Shown piece by piece: positions 14,598 through 24,741 of a DNA stretch of 64,000 nucleotides. Position numbers and translations under genes: made by a program. The stretch spans positions 6,404 to 70,403 of the forward strand of contig JAZNER010000030.1 in NCBI GenBank assembly GCA_045588675.1. The letters are read 5' to 3'. This stretch comes from SVTX01 sp045588675. Lineage in GTDB: Bacteria; Bacillota; Clostridia; Oscillospirales; CAG-272. Within the stretch, counting starts at the first letter, position 1. Every line of letters begins with the position of its first letter. The notes beneath the pieces were generated by a model that had not been told where the DNA came from, did no database searches, and was given only the letters and a program-made list of their open reading frames with translations.

Positions 14598-15366
14598 AAC
14601 TGATCTCCTTGTCATTTTTTTTGTTTTGTTCCACATAGGAAATATAGGTTACATACAACGTCTTCTGTGTTTCGTTTATGAGTGTAGGTTCCTGCCCATT
14701 TATTACTGCTACTTGAAATTCTGTCAATGTATCGGCAAGTGCCCCCAAGGTAATTTCGTGTATCTTTTTTACCCTGAAAATACCGTCCTGGTCCGGCATC
14801 GAAACACTCTCAATTTGCGAAAGGAAAGAGTCAATAACATCGTCTATGTAATGAAAATACATCGTATGATTTCTATCATTTACCGTGATTGGCAAATTTA
14901 ACGCCAAATTATTGCAGAATGTCGCCACAACCGAATGATGATTCGGGGTCGCCCAACGACCATATACATTGCTCAAACGGTAGATGATCGCTCTTACACC
15001 CGTTTCGTTTCCGTACTCCTTCAGATCTGCTTCTGCTGCTAATTTGCTATTTCCGTAATCCGTCCCGTTAGTTGCCTGAATCGAAGACGTATACAAAACC
15101 GGACAATGATTATTATGCTTCTTCAACAGTTTCAACAAATCGTCGAAAAACACATGATTTACCTTGTCAAATTCGCTGTTTTCCTTGGGTCGATGCACAG
15201 CAGCAAAGTTAAAAACAAAATCGCAATCCTTCGTGTATCTTTCTAATGCTGAAAAGGGCGTGTCGATGTCGTAGGAATATACAGTATATTTATCTCCGTA
15301 TTCCTTTAATCTTGCAATTAAGTTTTTACCCAAGAAGCCGTAAGCCCCCGTTATTAAAATCTTCAT
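14578..15366 (-). CDS. Truncated CapF paralogue (SDR domain only)
   Basis: The 262-residue protein starts MKILITGAYGFLGKNL and follows CapF closely (NFAAVHRPKE, SSIQATNGTDYGNSK, YRLSNVYGRWATPNHHS, YFHYIDDV). It stops shortly after the TYISYV segment, which in CapF is the linker to the cupin. The last residues (EQNKKNDKEISY) are unrelated tail. The 3' end runs 20 nt into capE and includes the capE ribosome site, so the cupin was lost by a deletion that joined it to capE. It may be a non-functional relic or a stand-alone reductase domain. ATG 15366 has AGAGGA upstream. Confidence 0.8.
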   Translation of the reverse strand: MKILITGAYGFLGKNLIARLKEYGDKYTVYSYDIDTPFSALERYTKDCDFVFNFAAVHRPKENSEFDKVNHVFFDDLLKLLKKHNNHCPVLYTSSIQATNGTDYGNSKLAAEADLKEYGNETGVRAIIYRLSNVYGRWATPNHHSVVATFCNNLALNLPITVNDRNHTMYFHYIDDVIDSFLSQIESVSMPDQDGIFRVKKIHEITLGALADTLTEFQVAVINGQEPTLINETQKTLYVTYISYVEQNKKNDKEISYVAFHK

Positions 15367-15395
15367 TTTATTCCTCTTTTCGTTAATCTTGCAAG

Positions 15396-16550
15396 TCAAT
15401 CAATATACCAATTTTCTTTTATCGGCAACGACTTGCTGCAAGGTCCCGTTGCATACAAATCGCAATCCCCTTTTTCCAGCAGCTGATCTATTAAAGCGAC
15501 CATACGCTTATAGGATTTTGCGGGATTCCAATTTTCGTACATTTTTTTATACGCTGCACGTGCTATTTCTTCACGTGCCATTTTGTTTTCTACCAAATAT
15601 TTTACCTTAATGTACAAGCTTTCTACGTTACCGCTTTTATACACCAAACCGTCAACCTTATCTTCAATAAGAAAGTTAGTTGAGCCCGCTGCGTGACTTG
15701 CTACGCAAGCACAAGCACTGTTCATACATTCGTTCAACGTAGCGCCCCAGCCTTCTCCAAAATCGCTGGTGAACATAAACACATTGGCTTTGTCCATTTG
15801 CGCACGCGTTTCATCGATCTTGCACGTTCCCTTGAAAATGACATTTTCTTCAACACCCAATTCTTTAACGAGGGATTTTAGATTTTCTTCCTCTTCCCCC
15901 GAACCGATCACCGTCATTCGTGGCTCGTATCCGTCGTCTTTCAAGCGTTTGACTACTCGGATCGCATCGTCGCAATGCTTCAAAGCAACCAATCGTCCTA
16001 CCCAAATAAATTCCAAACCATCCTGTGGCTTTGCATTGATCAACGCGTCGATATCTTTTTCGTATACCGCAATCTGATATCCCCATTTGTACATCTTATC
16101 ACGGAACGCACCAATCCGCTCAAAGTCTAACGCCGCATATGAACTTGCACATAAGAGATGTGCGTTGCTATTCTTCGACGGTCCGACAAACCGTTTGTGT
16201 ACACGCCACATCGTTCTGGGATTGAAATATCTGTAATATCCCTTTTTAAATAATCTTTCCGAGTAATAAATGGTCAACTTGTTCGCCTTGATTCGCGCGG
16301 AAATATATTCTATCGGCGCACTACCGAAAATTACGACATCTGCTTCCGTACAAAGTTTTTTTGCTTCGTCTTCTCGCCCTATAGCGTTAAAAACGTAGCT
16401 TCTGGTTTCAAGACAACCGATCCCTACGCGATTTTTATCCAATTCTGCCGTTTCGACAAAGACAAAATTTTCTCCGTATTCGCTATATAATCCGTCGCAT
16501 AAAGGACGTACTACGTGCTCACACGTGTTCGAAACATACACAACCTTCAT
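15396..16550 (-). CDS. Glycosyltransferase, GT4 type
   Basis: The 384-residue protein has a C-terminal GT-B domain with FIWVGRLVALKHCDDAI, VIGSGEEEENL and the donor-site segment FTSDFGEGWGATLNE (the E-x7-E region). It should add one sugar to the growing lipid-linked repeat unit at the cytoplasmic face. Donor and acceptor cannot be read from sequence. It sits between the pyruvyltransferase fusion and the FucNAc genes. L-FucNAc is one candidate donor by position only. Confidence 0.85.
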   Translation of the reverse strand: MKVVYVSNTCEHVVRPLCDGLYSEYGENFVFVETAELDKNRVGIGCLETRSYVFNAIGREDEAKKLCTEADVVIFGSAPIEYISARIKANKLTIYYSERLFKKGYYRYFNPRTMWRVHKRFVGPSKNSNAHLLCASSYAALDFERIGAFRDKMYKWGYQIAVYEKDIDALINAKPQDGLEFIWVGRLVALKHCDDAIRVVKRLKDDGYEPRMTVIGSGEEEENLKSLVKELGVEENVIFKGTCKIDETRAQMDKANVFMFTSDFGEGWGATLNECMNSACACVASHAAGSTNFLIEDKVDGLVYKSGNVESLYIKVKYLVENKMAREEIARAAYKKMYENWNPAKSYKRMVALIDQLLEKGDCDLYATGPCSKSLPIKENWYID

Positions 16551-16567
16551 ATTTTTCTCCCCGACAC

Positions 16568-18820
16568 TTATTTACCTAAAAATTTCTGTTTTAATCTATA
16601 CAACTTCGTTTTCAGCGAGTCGCGTCTTACGCCGCCGTACTTTGTAAGTAGCGGTTTCACACCCTTCTTTTCGTACGTCTGCCAAAATTCATCGCGCGTT
16701 TGCGGGCGCTCCGTTGGATGTGAAAGCTGCGGTTGCTTCGCCGTTTCTATGCTGCCCGCAATCCTCTCACCTTCAGCCTGTTCAAGCAATGCTCTGCCCT
16801 TATCGGTATTGACGAGTATCATCGATACGCCAAGCGCGTCCTCAAAGCTCTTATCAAGATTTTCCAATCCCCAATAATCGCTGATCGTCAGATCGCCAAC
16901 TCGATTTTTGGAGGTATAAGGGCAAGTATAACAGCTTTCGCGCGTAATATTATTAGAATAGTAAACGTTCATAAAGGCACAAAGCTTTTTGGCGTTCTTC
17001 AACTCCTGTCCGTTTGCCAATTTTGCATAACAGGAGCTTCCGCGCCAAGAGATATTTTTACTGCGGAATTTGTATTCCGTTACTTTACTGCCGTACTCCT
17101 TTTCCAACCATTCCATATATGACCCATAAAACGTGGGAGACGGAACTCCGTGACAAATAATATCTACGGCAAAAAAGTTCTCTGCGGGTAGCTTTTTTAT
17201 ATTTATGAAGCGCTTAACTCCGTCAATCTGGCAAGGCGTGCCCGAAAAAAGCACCCGTCTTCCCTGCTTCAGATCTTCTTCAATCTGAGAGTAGCACGCA
17301 GTTACGTCGCTGGGCAGATATTTCGTTCCTTGTATTTTAACGAGGTCCTCAATCGTTTCTCCACGAATATGCTCAACTGAAAAATCACTCGTTTGCGCCG
17401 CACCGTAAAAAACGCCATTCTGCTCAACAATCTTTTCTGCCAAAGCTGCAAACGCGCCACCCGAAGTGCTTCTCTTTCTCCACTCGTCATTCGCTTTGAA
17501 GGCGTACACATCGGGATCAGCTTGATTTTTGTTAGCCTCATTTAAAGCGGGACAAACCTTTTTGCACATTCCGCAATCGACACATTTATTCTGATCGATC
17601 AACGCAACCTTAAAGCCCTCGCGGCTGCTTATAAGTCTTATCGCATCCAACTTGCAAACGGCGGCACAAGCGCCGCAGCTCACGCAGGCGTTACCCGTAA
17701 GCTCTTTTTTGTCCGTCTTTAATGCTTTGTCTAAAAAAGCCTTGGACGAGCTTACGTATTCGCCTAAAAGCTTTTTGCTCTCTTCGTAATCAATAGGCGC
17801 AAAATCCTTCTCGACGGGAGAAGAAATCAGGCGTTCCGACAAACCAACCTTGCCCAACAAATTTGTGATACGGGAGCCACCCGCCTTGTTATCCACGATG
17901 TAAAAATCCTTTTCAAATAACAAGGAAAATGCAGTGCCGTGGAAGGAATTGGTAAACACGGTTTTTGCATATTTGAAGCAACTCAAAAATTCACTTGGGC
18001 CGTAAGTGACGATCTGTTTATGCGTAGCATGTTTATCCTTTGCCGAACAAATTTCCACCAATTTCAACCCGTGCTTGTCAGCATAATCTTTAGCAATTTC
18101 CGTCAACGCATCGTTATGTACGACGCTATATAACAAGACGTAATCTTTTTTTATCTTACACTTTGTTGCAACTCGCTCGTACTCTTCCTTATCCAACAAG
18201 AATACCGGATCGCATACGGTTTCCACTTCTCTTCCGGTAAGTGCCGAAAGATACTGTGCAGTATCCTCTTCTCGTACCGAGCAATAGTCTAAGTCACAGA
18301 CCAATTTTTTGACTTTTTCTTCATCTACGGGTTCAAATCTATCTTTGCCCACACTCGCCGCATAGGAAATCTTCGTTTTTACCCCATTTATCGCTCCGAA
18401 GAAAATAGGATTGATGCCATCTGTTATGGTCGGATTCCAAATCTGATCGCTGCCGCAAACAACGGCGCCCAAATTCAGATTTTCAATGTCTTGCATATCC
18501 TGACACATCGGAGTCATTTTTATATTATTTTTTCGAAAATTCGCAAACGCCTTTAACCTCTTGCTTTTCCAAGAAGCAGAGAGCGCAAGGGCGGCTGCCA
18601 ATTTGATCTTTCGAGCAAACGACTTGTTGCGTTCGCCGTCCCACGACTGCTTCAACCACGAAAACAAATGGTTGCTTTTTTCATGATTTGGCAACGTGTA
18701 GTCAATCACACTGCAGTCATATCCCTTATTATTAAGATATTTACAGCTTGCAAATGCTTGCAGATTTGCTCCGTAATTGACATTTTTATGTACGGTAATA
18801 ACTCCTATATTCTTGCTCAT
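16568..18820 (-). CDS. Polysaccharide pyruvyltransferase fused to ferredoxin/FrhB-type domain
   Basis: This 750-residue fusion has three parts. Residues 1 to about 340 are a polysaccharide pyruvyltransferase domain (NYGANLQAFA, GSDQIWNP at 123-130, TNSFHGTAFS at 290-299), which usually adds ketal pyruvate from PEP. Residues 375-425 hold two four-cysteine ferredoxin motifs (C379, 382, 385, 389 and C413, 416, 419, 423). The remainder resembles the coenzyme F420 hydrogenase/dehydrogenase beta family (TSGGAFAAL, FSGTPCQIDGV, CHGVPSP, YWGLE). Such FrhB-like proteins recur in exopolysaccharide loci, presumably as redox enzymes acting on sugars. The start has GGAG about 8 nt upstream. Linking both activities in one chain suggests sequential action on one residue, which is inference. 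Confidence 0.9.
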   Translation of the reverse strand: MSKNIGVITVHKNVNYGANLQAFASCKYLNNKGYDCSVIDYTLPNHEKSNHLFSWLKQSWDGERNKSFARKIKLAAALALSASWKSKRLKAFANFRKNNIKMTPMCQDMQDIENLNLGAVVCGSDQIWNPTITDGINPIFFGAINGVKTKISYAASVGKDRFEPVDEEKVKKLVCDLDYCSVREEDTAQYLSALTGREVETVCDPVFLLDKEEYERVATKCKIKKDYVLLYSVVHNDALTEIAKDYADKHGLKLVEICSAKDKHATHKQIVTYGPSEFLSCFKYAKTVFTNSFHGTAFSLLFEKDFYIVDNKAGGSRITNLLGKVGLSERLISSPVEKDFAPIDYEESKKLLGEYVSSSKAFLDKALKTDKKELTGNACVSCGACAAVCKLDAIRLISSREGFKVALIDQNKCVDCGMCKKVCPALNEANKNQADPDVYAFKANDEWRKRSTSGGAFAALAEKIVEQNGVFYGAAQTSDFSVEHIRGETIEDLVKIQGTKYLPSDVTACYSQIEEDLKQGRRVLFSGTPCQIDGVKRFINIKKLPAENFFAVDIICHGVPSPTFYGSYMEWLEKEYGSKVTEYKFRSKNISWRGSSCYAKLANGQELKNAKKLCAFMNVYYSNNITRESCYTCPYTSKNRVGDLTISDYWGLENLDKSFEDALGVSMILVNTDKGRALLEQAEGERIAGSIETAKQPQLSHPTERPQTRDEFWQTYEKKGVKPLLTKYGGVRRDSLKTKLYRLKQKFLGK

Positions 18821-18833
18821 TCGCTATCTCCAC

Positions 18834-20306
18834 TCAATAAACGTCATTATTTTCAACGTTGTCTTTCTTTTTCATAGACTTGAAAAGTTCGATAATTTTT
18901 TTGTGCAAAATAATAACCGATCCCAATACAACAAGCAACACGCTTATTCTTGCCCAAAAGTGATAAGTAAATATCATGCCGTATATCATAAATCCAACAT
19001 ATGCAACCATAATGACAAGAAAAGCTTTCAAATCAACTATCTCTTTCAAATGCTTCTCATAACGCTTTACAACAAAGTAATAAGAAATCATTTGAATCGC
19101 TGCGCACAGCAGCGTAGTATATCCGGCGGTTATGTATCCAAAATATTTAATGCCGAAGTAATTGGTCACCAGATTCACAACAGCACAACAGATAGTTATT
19201 ACAGACATCTGCCAGGTTTTCTCGTAGTAGAACATAATGTTGCCGACAATTCCATATATAAATGAGAAAAGCGTTGCCATTGTAAGCGGCGGAATAAACC
19301 AGACCGCATCCAAATACTCTTCGGTGGCAAATATCAGAATTCCTTCTCTTGCAAACAGCGTTACACCAATACAAACAACTGCTACCAGTGCCGTGCATCC
19401 CGTAATAGTATTTTTTAATCCCTTGAAATTTTTGGCTTTTATCGACTGCAACGTATAAGGAATCAAAGCGTAGTTAATCGCTTGTGTTATAAGACTGATC
19501 AATCCTGTAATACTGTGCGCGATACCGTAAATTCCCGCCTGCGCCGCTCCAATCATAGAATTGATCATCAATTTATCGCTGGAGTGCAACAAAATTGACG
19601 ACAAATAATGCGGAATAAGAGGCAAATTGAACTTCAGAGCATATCCCCAATATTTACCGCTATATATTTTCTTACCTTTAACGTATGTAACTACACAAAG
19701 TACAAGACCGAAAATAATACCCGCTACTCCCGCGCCAATTATCTTGGCATACGCTGCTTGTGAGGGAAACAGCAATATTGCAACGATAGCAATAGTTGGA
19801 CTTAAAAGTGCGTTTGCAAACGTGTACGCGATAACGCTTTTATAATCATATGTAAAACGCCTGCGCATTAGCCAAAAAGAAATTGTCGCATTGGTAAACG
19901 TTTGTAGCCACATAAACAAAAGATACGGCGTATTCAGTTCAAAAACGGACGGTACAAAAATATTAAAAATAATACAACCGGTATATACCACCAACGAAGC
20001 CACAAAGGTCAATGATATCATCGTCGAAGTATATGCCTTAATATCATCCTCGTATTTCGTCTGCGCAACGTTATATACACCGCCCGCCAGAGAAAGCGTA
20101 GCAAAAATACTGATTACTCCTTCCCACGAAACGAAAACGCTGGTGGCGCCATAATCCGCGACCTCCATCAGACGAGTGAAAATCGGTGTCGTTATGAAAG
20201 AGATTCCCTTCAGCACAACGTTGGAAATCACAAACCAAACCGATGCCTTTGCCGCGGGCGACAGACTATTCAGTTTTTTAAATAACGACTTAATTGTTCC
20301 CATCAT
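18834..20306 (-). CDS. Wzx-type polysaccharide flippase
   Basis: The 490-residue protein has about 12-14 hydrophobic segments and a soluble lysine-rich N-terminus and C-terminus. SNVVLKGISFITTPIFTRLM near residue 28 is the typical opening helix of the polysaccharide transporter (MOP) family. It should move the undecaprenyl-linked repeat unit across the cytoplasmic membrane. It overlaps the upstream glycosyltransferase by 4 nt (ATGA), consistent with one operon that also holds the EpsG/Wzy polymerase. Confidence 0.92.
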   Translation of the reverse strand: MMGTIKSLFKKLNSLSPAAKASVWFVISNVVLKGISFITTPIFTRLMEVADYGATSVFVSWEGVISIFATLSLAGGVYNVAQTKYEDDIKAYTSTMISLTFVASLVVYTGCIIFNIFVPSVFELNTPYLLFMWLQTFTNATISFWLMRRRFTYDYKSVIAYTFANALLSPTIAIVAILLFPSQAAYAKIIGAGVAGIIFGLVLCVVTYVKGKKIYSGKYWGYALKFNLPLIPHYLSSILLHSSDKLMINSMIGAAQAGIYGIAHSITGLISLITQAINYALIPYTLQSIKAKNFKGLKNTITGCTALVAVVCIGVTLFAREGILIFATEEYLDAVWFIPPLTMATLFSFIYGIVGNIMFYYEKTWQMSVITICCAVVNLVTNYFGIKYFGYITAGYTTLLCAAIQMISYYFVVKRYEKHLKEIVDLKAFLVIMVAYVGFMIYGMIFTYHFWARISVLLVVLGSVIILHKKIIELFKSMKKKDNVENNDVY

Positions 20307-21490
20307 TTTTCAAAGCACTTTTCTATTTCTTCTATAATTTGTTGATTGTTCGAAGGGCCCTTCACTGCCACCTGCCCAATACGCAAACGGTCTTCGGGAT
20401 TGTCGAGCAAAAATTTCACTCCTCTATATATATCGTCGGATTTTCGTTTTACGACCACGCCGTTTTGCATATCCTCGATCATCTCCAAATTGCTTGGAAT
20501 GTCAGTAACTACGACGGGCTTTCTGAAATATTTTTCCTCAAATACCGCAACTGAATAGCCCTCATAGCTTGACGGCTGCACACAAATGTCCGCGCTATTC
20601 ATATAAGTATAGGGATTTGCGCAATTTCCGAGCAAAATGAAATGGTCCTTCATCGCGTGCTTTTCAATCTCCGCTTCTATCTCTCGGCGGAAATCTCCCT
20701 CACCCGCGACGTACCACTTTATTTTAAATCCTTCATCTATCAACCTTCTACAAGGCTCTACACAAAGATGAAAGCCCTTTAATTCCACCAATCTGCCAAC
20801 CGACAGTATCTTAAGCTCATCGCCGACCATCTGATTTGGTTCACCTGCCAGACGGTTGACCTCATCATAATTCATGAGGCTCGGCAAGATGATACATTTG
20901 AATTTGTCCGCAAACGATGGATACACTTCCTTCAAATTCCGCAAAGAATTTTGCGACACGGTAATTACGGAATCAAGCTTGCCAAACGCGTCCTCGTCCA
21001 GCTTTTTATTATTGTTGATCTTTTTGATATCGGTATGTATCCAACCAAGCTTTACGTCGGCGTCCACACAATCGGCAACATAATAGCACGCCGAGCCCTC
21101 TTCAAAACCGATCGCAACATCATAATGCTTATTGAGCTTCAGCATGGTCTTCTTCATATTTTCCCAATCGCCTCGAGTAAAAGCTCTACTTCCAAGACGA
21201 ATGCGCACAAAACGACCGATACGGTACAATGCCAAGCCTGCTTTTCCCTTCTTCAAAAGCGTTTTAACGCTACTGCCAAAGGAACAGTTATACACGTCTG
21301 CATAATACGGAGAATCTGCCAGAAGATTAACGCTTTTATTTAATTTCGGGAGCAAATCTCTGCCTTCATTGAAAAGATAGAGGTCAACCTCGTATCTTTC
21401 ATAATCAAAATTATCGCAAAGATTTATCAAACATTTTTCCAAGCCGCCCGTGGCAAGACTGCTGGAAACGATCAAAATTTTTTTCTTCAT
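20303..21490 (-). CDS. Glycosyltransferase, GT4 type
   Basis: From ATG 21490 the protein has 395 residues, starting MKKKILIVSSSLATGGLEK. It includes LSVGRLVELKGFHLCVEP, VAGEGDFRREIE and QPSSYEGYSVAVFEEKYF, the GT-B donor-binding signature. It is cytoplasmic and presumably adds one sugar of the repeat unit. The in-frame ATG at 21523 lies inside the upstream gene and has no ribosome site, so 21490 is preferred (AAAGGGC about 9-11 nt upstream). Confidence 0.87.
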   Translation of the reverse strand: MKKKILIVSSSLATGGLEKCLINLCDNFDYERYEVDLYLFNEGRDLLPKLNKSVNLLADSPYYADVYNCSFGSSVKTLLKKGKAGLALYRIGRFVRIRLGSRAFTRGDWENMKKTMLKLNKHYDVAIGFEEGSACYYVADCVDADVKLGWIHTDIKKINNNKKLDEDAFGKLDSVITVSQNSLRNLKEVYPSFADKFKCIILPSLMNYDEVNRLAGEPNQMVGDELKILSVGRLVELKGFHLCVEPCRRLIDEGFKIKWYVAGEGDFRREIEAEIEKHAMKDHFILLGNCANPYTYMNSADICVQPSSYEGYSVAVFEEKYFRKPVVVTDIPSNLEMIEDMQNGVVVKRKSDDIYRGVKFLLDNPEDRLRIGQVAVKGPSNNQQIIEEIEKCFEK

Positions 21491-21497
21491 TATGTTA

Positions 21498-22469
21498 TTA
21501 CGCCCTTTTACTTCGTTTTGCATATTTCAAGCGATAAAGAACCTTAAACACGCCGTACAAGTTATATACGACAATATCAAATCGTTTTTCATCCCCAGGG
21601 TAAGTGGGCAAGAAATAGCGTTTGTATTTCTTCACCTCGCGAATACAGCTTTTGACATCCTTCTTATATTTTTTCTCATTCGTATTTAGTAAGCACTGTA
21701 ACATTGCAATATTCGATTTTACCAACATATTTTTTGCTTTATCCAACAAATGCGGATAATTATCTTCTATAGTTTTGTATTTTTCTTTTGCAAAATACAA
21801 AATGTCAAAATACTTTTCGGAAAACGCCGCATGAGATGCACTGTTCTCATTAACACGGTATTTATAAATACAGACATCTCGCGCTACAACGGTAGGCTTA
21901 TTCAGAAACACTCTAAAAACAAAATAACTGTCTTCGTGAATTTTTCTTCCTTCTATAAATCTCACATTATCTATAACATTCTTTTTGTATAGCTTCGCGC
22001 ACGAAGAATAAGTAAACGGGTTGTCCTCCAATGATTTTTCCAAAGCCTCTGTTTCGTGCCAAAGACTTACGACAGTTCCTTCCAAAATCACGGCACTTGT
22101 ATCGGTTTCACTGTTCATAGTTCCTATCGCAATATCCGCATCATTATCTGCTAAATCTTGCAACAATATTTCAATTGCATTAGGCACCAACAAATCATCT
22201 GAATCCAGAAACATTATATAGTCTCCATCTGCATTGTTCAAGCCAATATTCCGCGCGCAGGAAACTCCACCGTTTTCCGTATGCGTTACCTTGATATTTT
22301 GATATTGAGCAGAGTACTTATCTAAAATCTCCTTTGTATTATCAGTAGATCCATCGTTAATAATGATTAATTCTGTATTTGGATAAGTTTGATTTAAAGC
22401 TGAATCTAAACATTCGCCCAAATATATTTCTGCATTATACGCCGGTATGATTATTGAAACCTTCTCCAT
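21498..22469 (-). CDS. Glycosyltransferase, GT2 type
   Basis: The 323-residue protein starts MEKVSIIIPAYNAEIYLGEC, with INDGSTDNT and the DXD-type MFLDSDD at about residue 88. This is a GT-A fold inverting glycosyltransferase. ATG 22469 overlaps the polymerase stop by one base (TAATG), with GGAG 9 nt upstream. Substrate is unknown. Confidence 0.88.
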   Translation of the reverse strand: MEKVSIIIPAYNAEIYLGECLDSALNQTYPNTELIIINDGSTDNTKEILDKYSAQYQNIKVTHTENGGVSCARNIGLNNADGDYIMFLDSDDLLVPNAIEILLQDLADNDADIAIGTMNSETDTSAVILEGTVVSLWHETEALEKSLEDNPFTYSSCAKLYKKNVIDNVRFIEGRKIHEDSYFVFRVFLNKPTVVARDVCIYKYRVNENSASHAAFSEKYFDILYFAKEKYKTIEDNYPHLLDKAKNMLVKSNIAMLQCLLNTNEKKYKKDVKSCIREVKKYKRYFLPTYPGDEKRFDIVVYNLYGVFKVLYRLKYAKRSKRA

Positions 22470-23539
22470 TATAATCCACTCCAAAAGAATAAATAACTTG
22501 CATTAAGATTACGACGAATAAACAAGATAAAACAAGCTGCTATTAACAAAACCTTTATTAAATTGGAAAGTTTGTCCTTATAGTACGACAAGGATTGTGA
22601 AAAGTACACATATAGTCCAAATATATAATAATAGCTGATACGTTCAGCAGTACGAGAGATCAATCTCAAAAGCCAAAAAGTGACGGTCAATAATGAAAGC
22701 TGTATAATTAACGACTGTCCCTCAACTTTGGGCGGTTTATTATATGTCATAAACAGCGAAAACGCAAACAGTATCAAAACTAACAAAAGAAAGATTCCGC
22801 CGTTGCCTGTTTCTTCAATCTCATAATTATATCCCAACCACTGATTAAAAAGCTCTTGAAAAGCACCGAATCCCACAAAAAACACAAGTGCCATAACAAC
22901 GTGCGTCAAAATTATCCAGTCAATTCTTTTTATCAAAAATAGGGGAATCAATAAAAGAAAAATCATTGCCGATTGATGGAAAAAAGACGCCAACAAAACT
23001 AAAAGAATAAAACGAATTATCTTCTTGTCTTTAAGGAAATCAACCGACCATAAGCAGACCATCATCGCAAGCGTCTGTCGAAGTCCGGTTTCAATAAATC
23101 CGTAGGTTCCCAAGGTCATAAACAAGAAGAAAAACACAAAGGGATTCTCGGTGTATTTCTTTGCAAAATGCAACAAGGTTCCAAAAATCACAATGCCGTT
23201 TATCAGGAAAAACACTGTATAATTTTCCGTAAACAGAGAAATAAGCTTTACGTATATACGATATCCTATCTCAATACGCATTATGTCTTGATTTAACAAT
23301 TCTCCAAAAGACAACGTTCTGATTTCATTCTGAAAAAATCGTACGTAACCAATAGTATCAGCACCTATGTATTTGTATCGAAGTACAAACAATAAAAACA
23401 TAGGCAATATCGCTACCACCGTTAAGAAATTTTTTAATTTTACTTTTTGTTTATCATCAAATTGATTTACCTTGGTTATGTAACTGTTTAAAAACCACAT
23501 AACGAGAGGTGAAATCGCCGCAATTCCATAATAAATCAT
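22469..23539 (-). CDS. EpsG/Wzy-type polysaccharide polymerase
   Basis: This 356-residue integral membrane protein has about ten hydrophobic segments. The RYKYIGADTIGY segment (about residues 59-70) matches the R-x-x-x-G-x-D-T-x-x-Y motif of the EpsG family. These proteins join lipid-linked repeat units on the outer face of the membrane. Being next to Wzx and glycosyltransferases supports that role. Sequence conservation is low in this family, so the assignment rests on this motif, topology and context. Confidence 0.82.
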   Translation of the reverse strand: MIYYGIAAISPLVMWFLNSYITKVNQFDDKQKVKLKNFLTVVAILPMFLLFVLRYKYIGADTIGYVRFFQNEIRTLSFGELLNQDIMRIEIGYRIYVKLISLFTENYTVFFLINGIVIFGTLLHFAKKYTENPFVFFFLFMTLGTYGFIETGLRQTLAMMVCLWSVDFLKDKKIIRFILLVLLASFFHQSAMIFLLLIPLFLIKRIDWIILTHVVMALVFFVGFGAFQELFNQWLGYNYEIEETGNGGIFLLLVLILFAFSLFMTYNKPPKVEGQSLIIQLSLLTVTFWLLRLISRTAERISYYYIFGLYVYFSQSLSYYKDKLSNLIKVLLIAACFILFIRRNLNASYLFFWSGL

Positions 23540-24741
23540 TTCACTTTCTCACTTACACGTTTATAAATGTCTAAATACTTTTTATAGCACTCGTTCTTAT
23601 CAAATTTTTGATGCTGCTTTTGCAGATCAAAGCAAAGAGGCTCGCTCTTGGTCTTTTCTATGGCGGCAATCAAGCCTTCATAGTCGCCTTCTCTGACAAC
23701 AAACCCGCATTCCTCGTCCACAAGCTCTGGACTGCCGCAACAGTCAAAGGTTATAACGGGTGTTCCACAGCAAATGCTTTCCATATTCACCGTTGGCAAG
23801 GTATCTGCTCTGGTCAAATTCACAAATACATCTGACGAGGTATATATGTCTGCCAAACGGCTTCTATCCGTTACATAGCCTAAAGGAATAACATTTTCAA
23901 ATTTTGAAAAATATGCTTTCTGCCCTTCCTTACAGCCTACGATAACAATTCTTGTGTTTTCATCCTGAGCCTCAATAAGCTTTTCGACGATTTCACGATT
24001 TTGTTCGGCATACCACTTATCCGCCATTCCGAGAATAACGAATTTACCTTCTGTGCCAAGCTCCTCGCGAACCGAACTCTCGTGGGGCTTAAAAATCTCT
24101 GTGTCAACACCGTTATACACAACCTGTATATCAGCCGATCTCAATTTGGACTTTTTAGCCTCATTCGCGATCCATTGGCTACATCCGACCAATGTCAGAT
24201 TTGGTAATTTTAGCAGATGCTCGGTTCTGTCTTTCAGCACCTTTGCTGTGCTATCAAAAAATAGGCTCGGCTGCTCTGCTTTATTTAGCGGACAGTTTCC
24301 GCACTTTTTTTGCCATTTGTCACACTTGACCGCCGCATAATGAGTACATTTACCCGTGAAATACCAGCAATCGTGCATTGTGATCACGGTGGGAATATTC
24401 TTTTTTGCCAAATAATCGCATAGCATATTCAAGTTGATATAATTGCTGTGCAGATTATGGAAATGCACAACATCGGGTTTGATCTTATCCACCCACTTCA
24501 AGAATTTTCTCGTTGCCGTCTTGCTCGCATAGGCTTGCTTACCGAAAACGCGAGCGTGTACGGCGTGAAGCTTCCAATCAAGCTTTCCACCGACCAAATA
24601 GCCATTTTCAACAGACTCTCTCGTCGTTTGATAGGCAAAATAAGCTTCATCGCCATTATGTACAAGCGTATTTCCTATATCTTTTACGATTACTCCCGTG
24701 CTTTTAAAGCCATACACGGCGTTGATTTGTAAGACTTTCAT
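23536..24741 (-). CDS. Glycosyltransferase, GT4 type
   Basis: The 401-residue protein starts MKVLQINAVYGFKSTGVIVK. VHFHNLHSNYINL and MHDCWYFTGKCTHY, with a cluster of cysteines (CDKWQKKCGNC), are typical of one capsule/colanic-acid GT4 subgroup. The C-terminal domain has VILGMADKW and FVNLTRADTLPTVNMESI. It overlaps both neighbours by 4 nt. The donor sugar is unknown. Confidence 0.85.
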   Translation of the reverse strand: MKVLQINAVYGFKSTGVIVKDIGNTLVHNGDEAYFAYQTTRESVENGYLVGGKLDWKLHAVHARVFGKQAYASKTATRKFLKWVDKIKPDVVHFHNLHSNYINLNMLCDYLAKKNIPTVITMHDCWYFTGKCTHYAAVKCDKWQKKCGNCPLNKAEQPSLFFDSTAKVLKDRTEHLLKLPNLTLVGCSQWIANEAKKSKLRSADIQVVYNGVDTEIFKPHESSVREELGTEGKFVILGMADKWYAEQNREIVEKLIEAQDENTRIVIVGCKEGQKAYFSKFENVIPLGYVTDRSRLADIYTSSDVFVNLTRADTLPTVNMESICCGTPVITFDCCGSPELVDEECGFVVREGDYEGLIAAIEKTKSEPLCFDLQKQHQKFDKNECYKKYLDIYKRVSEKVK

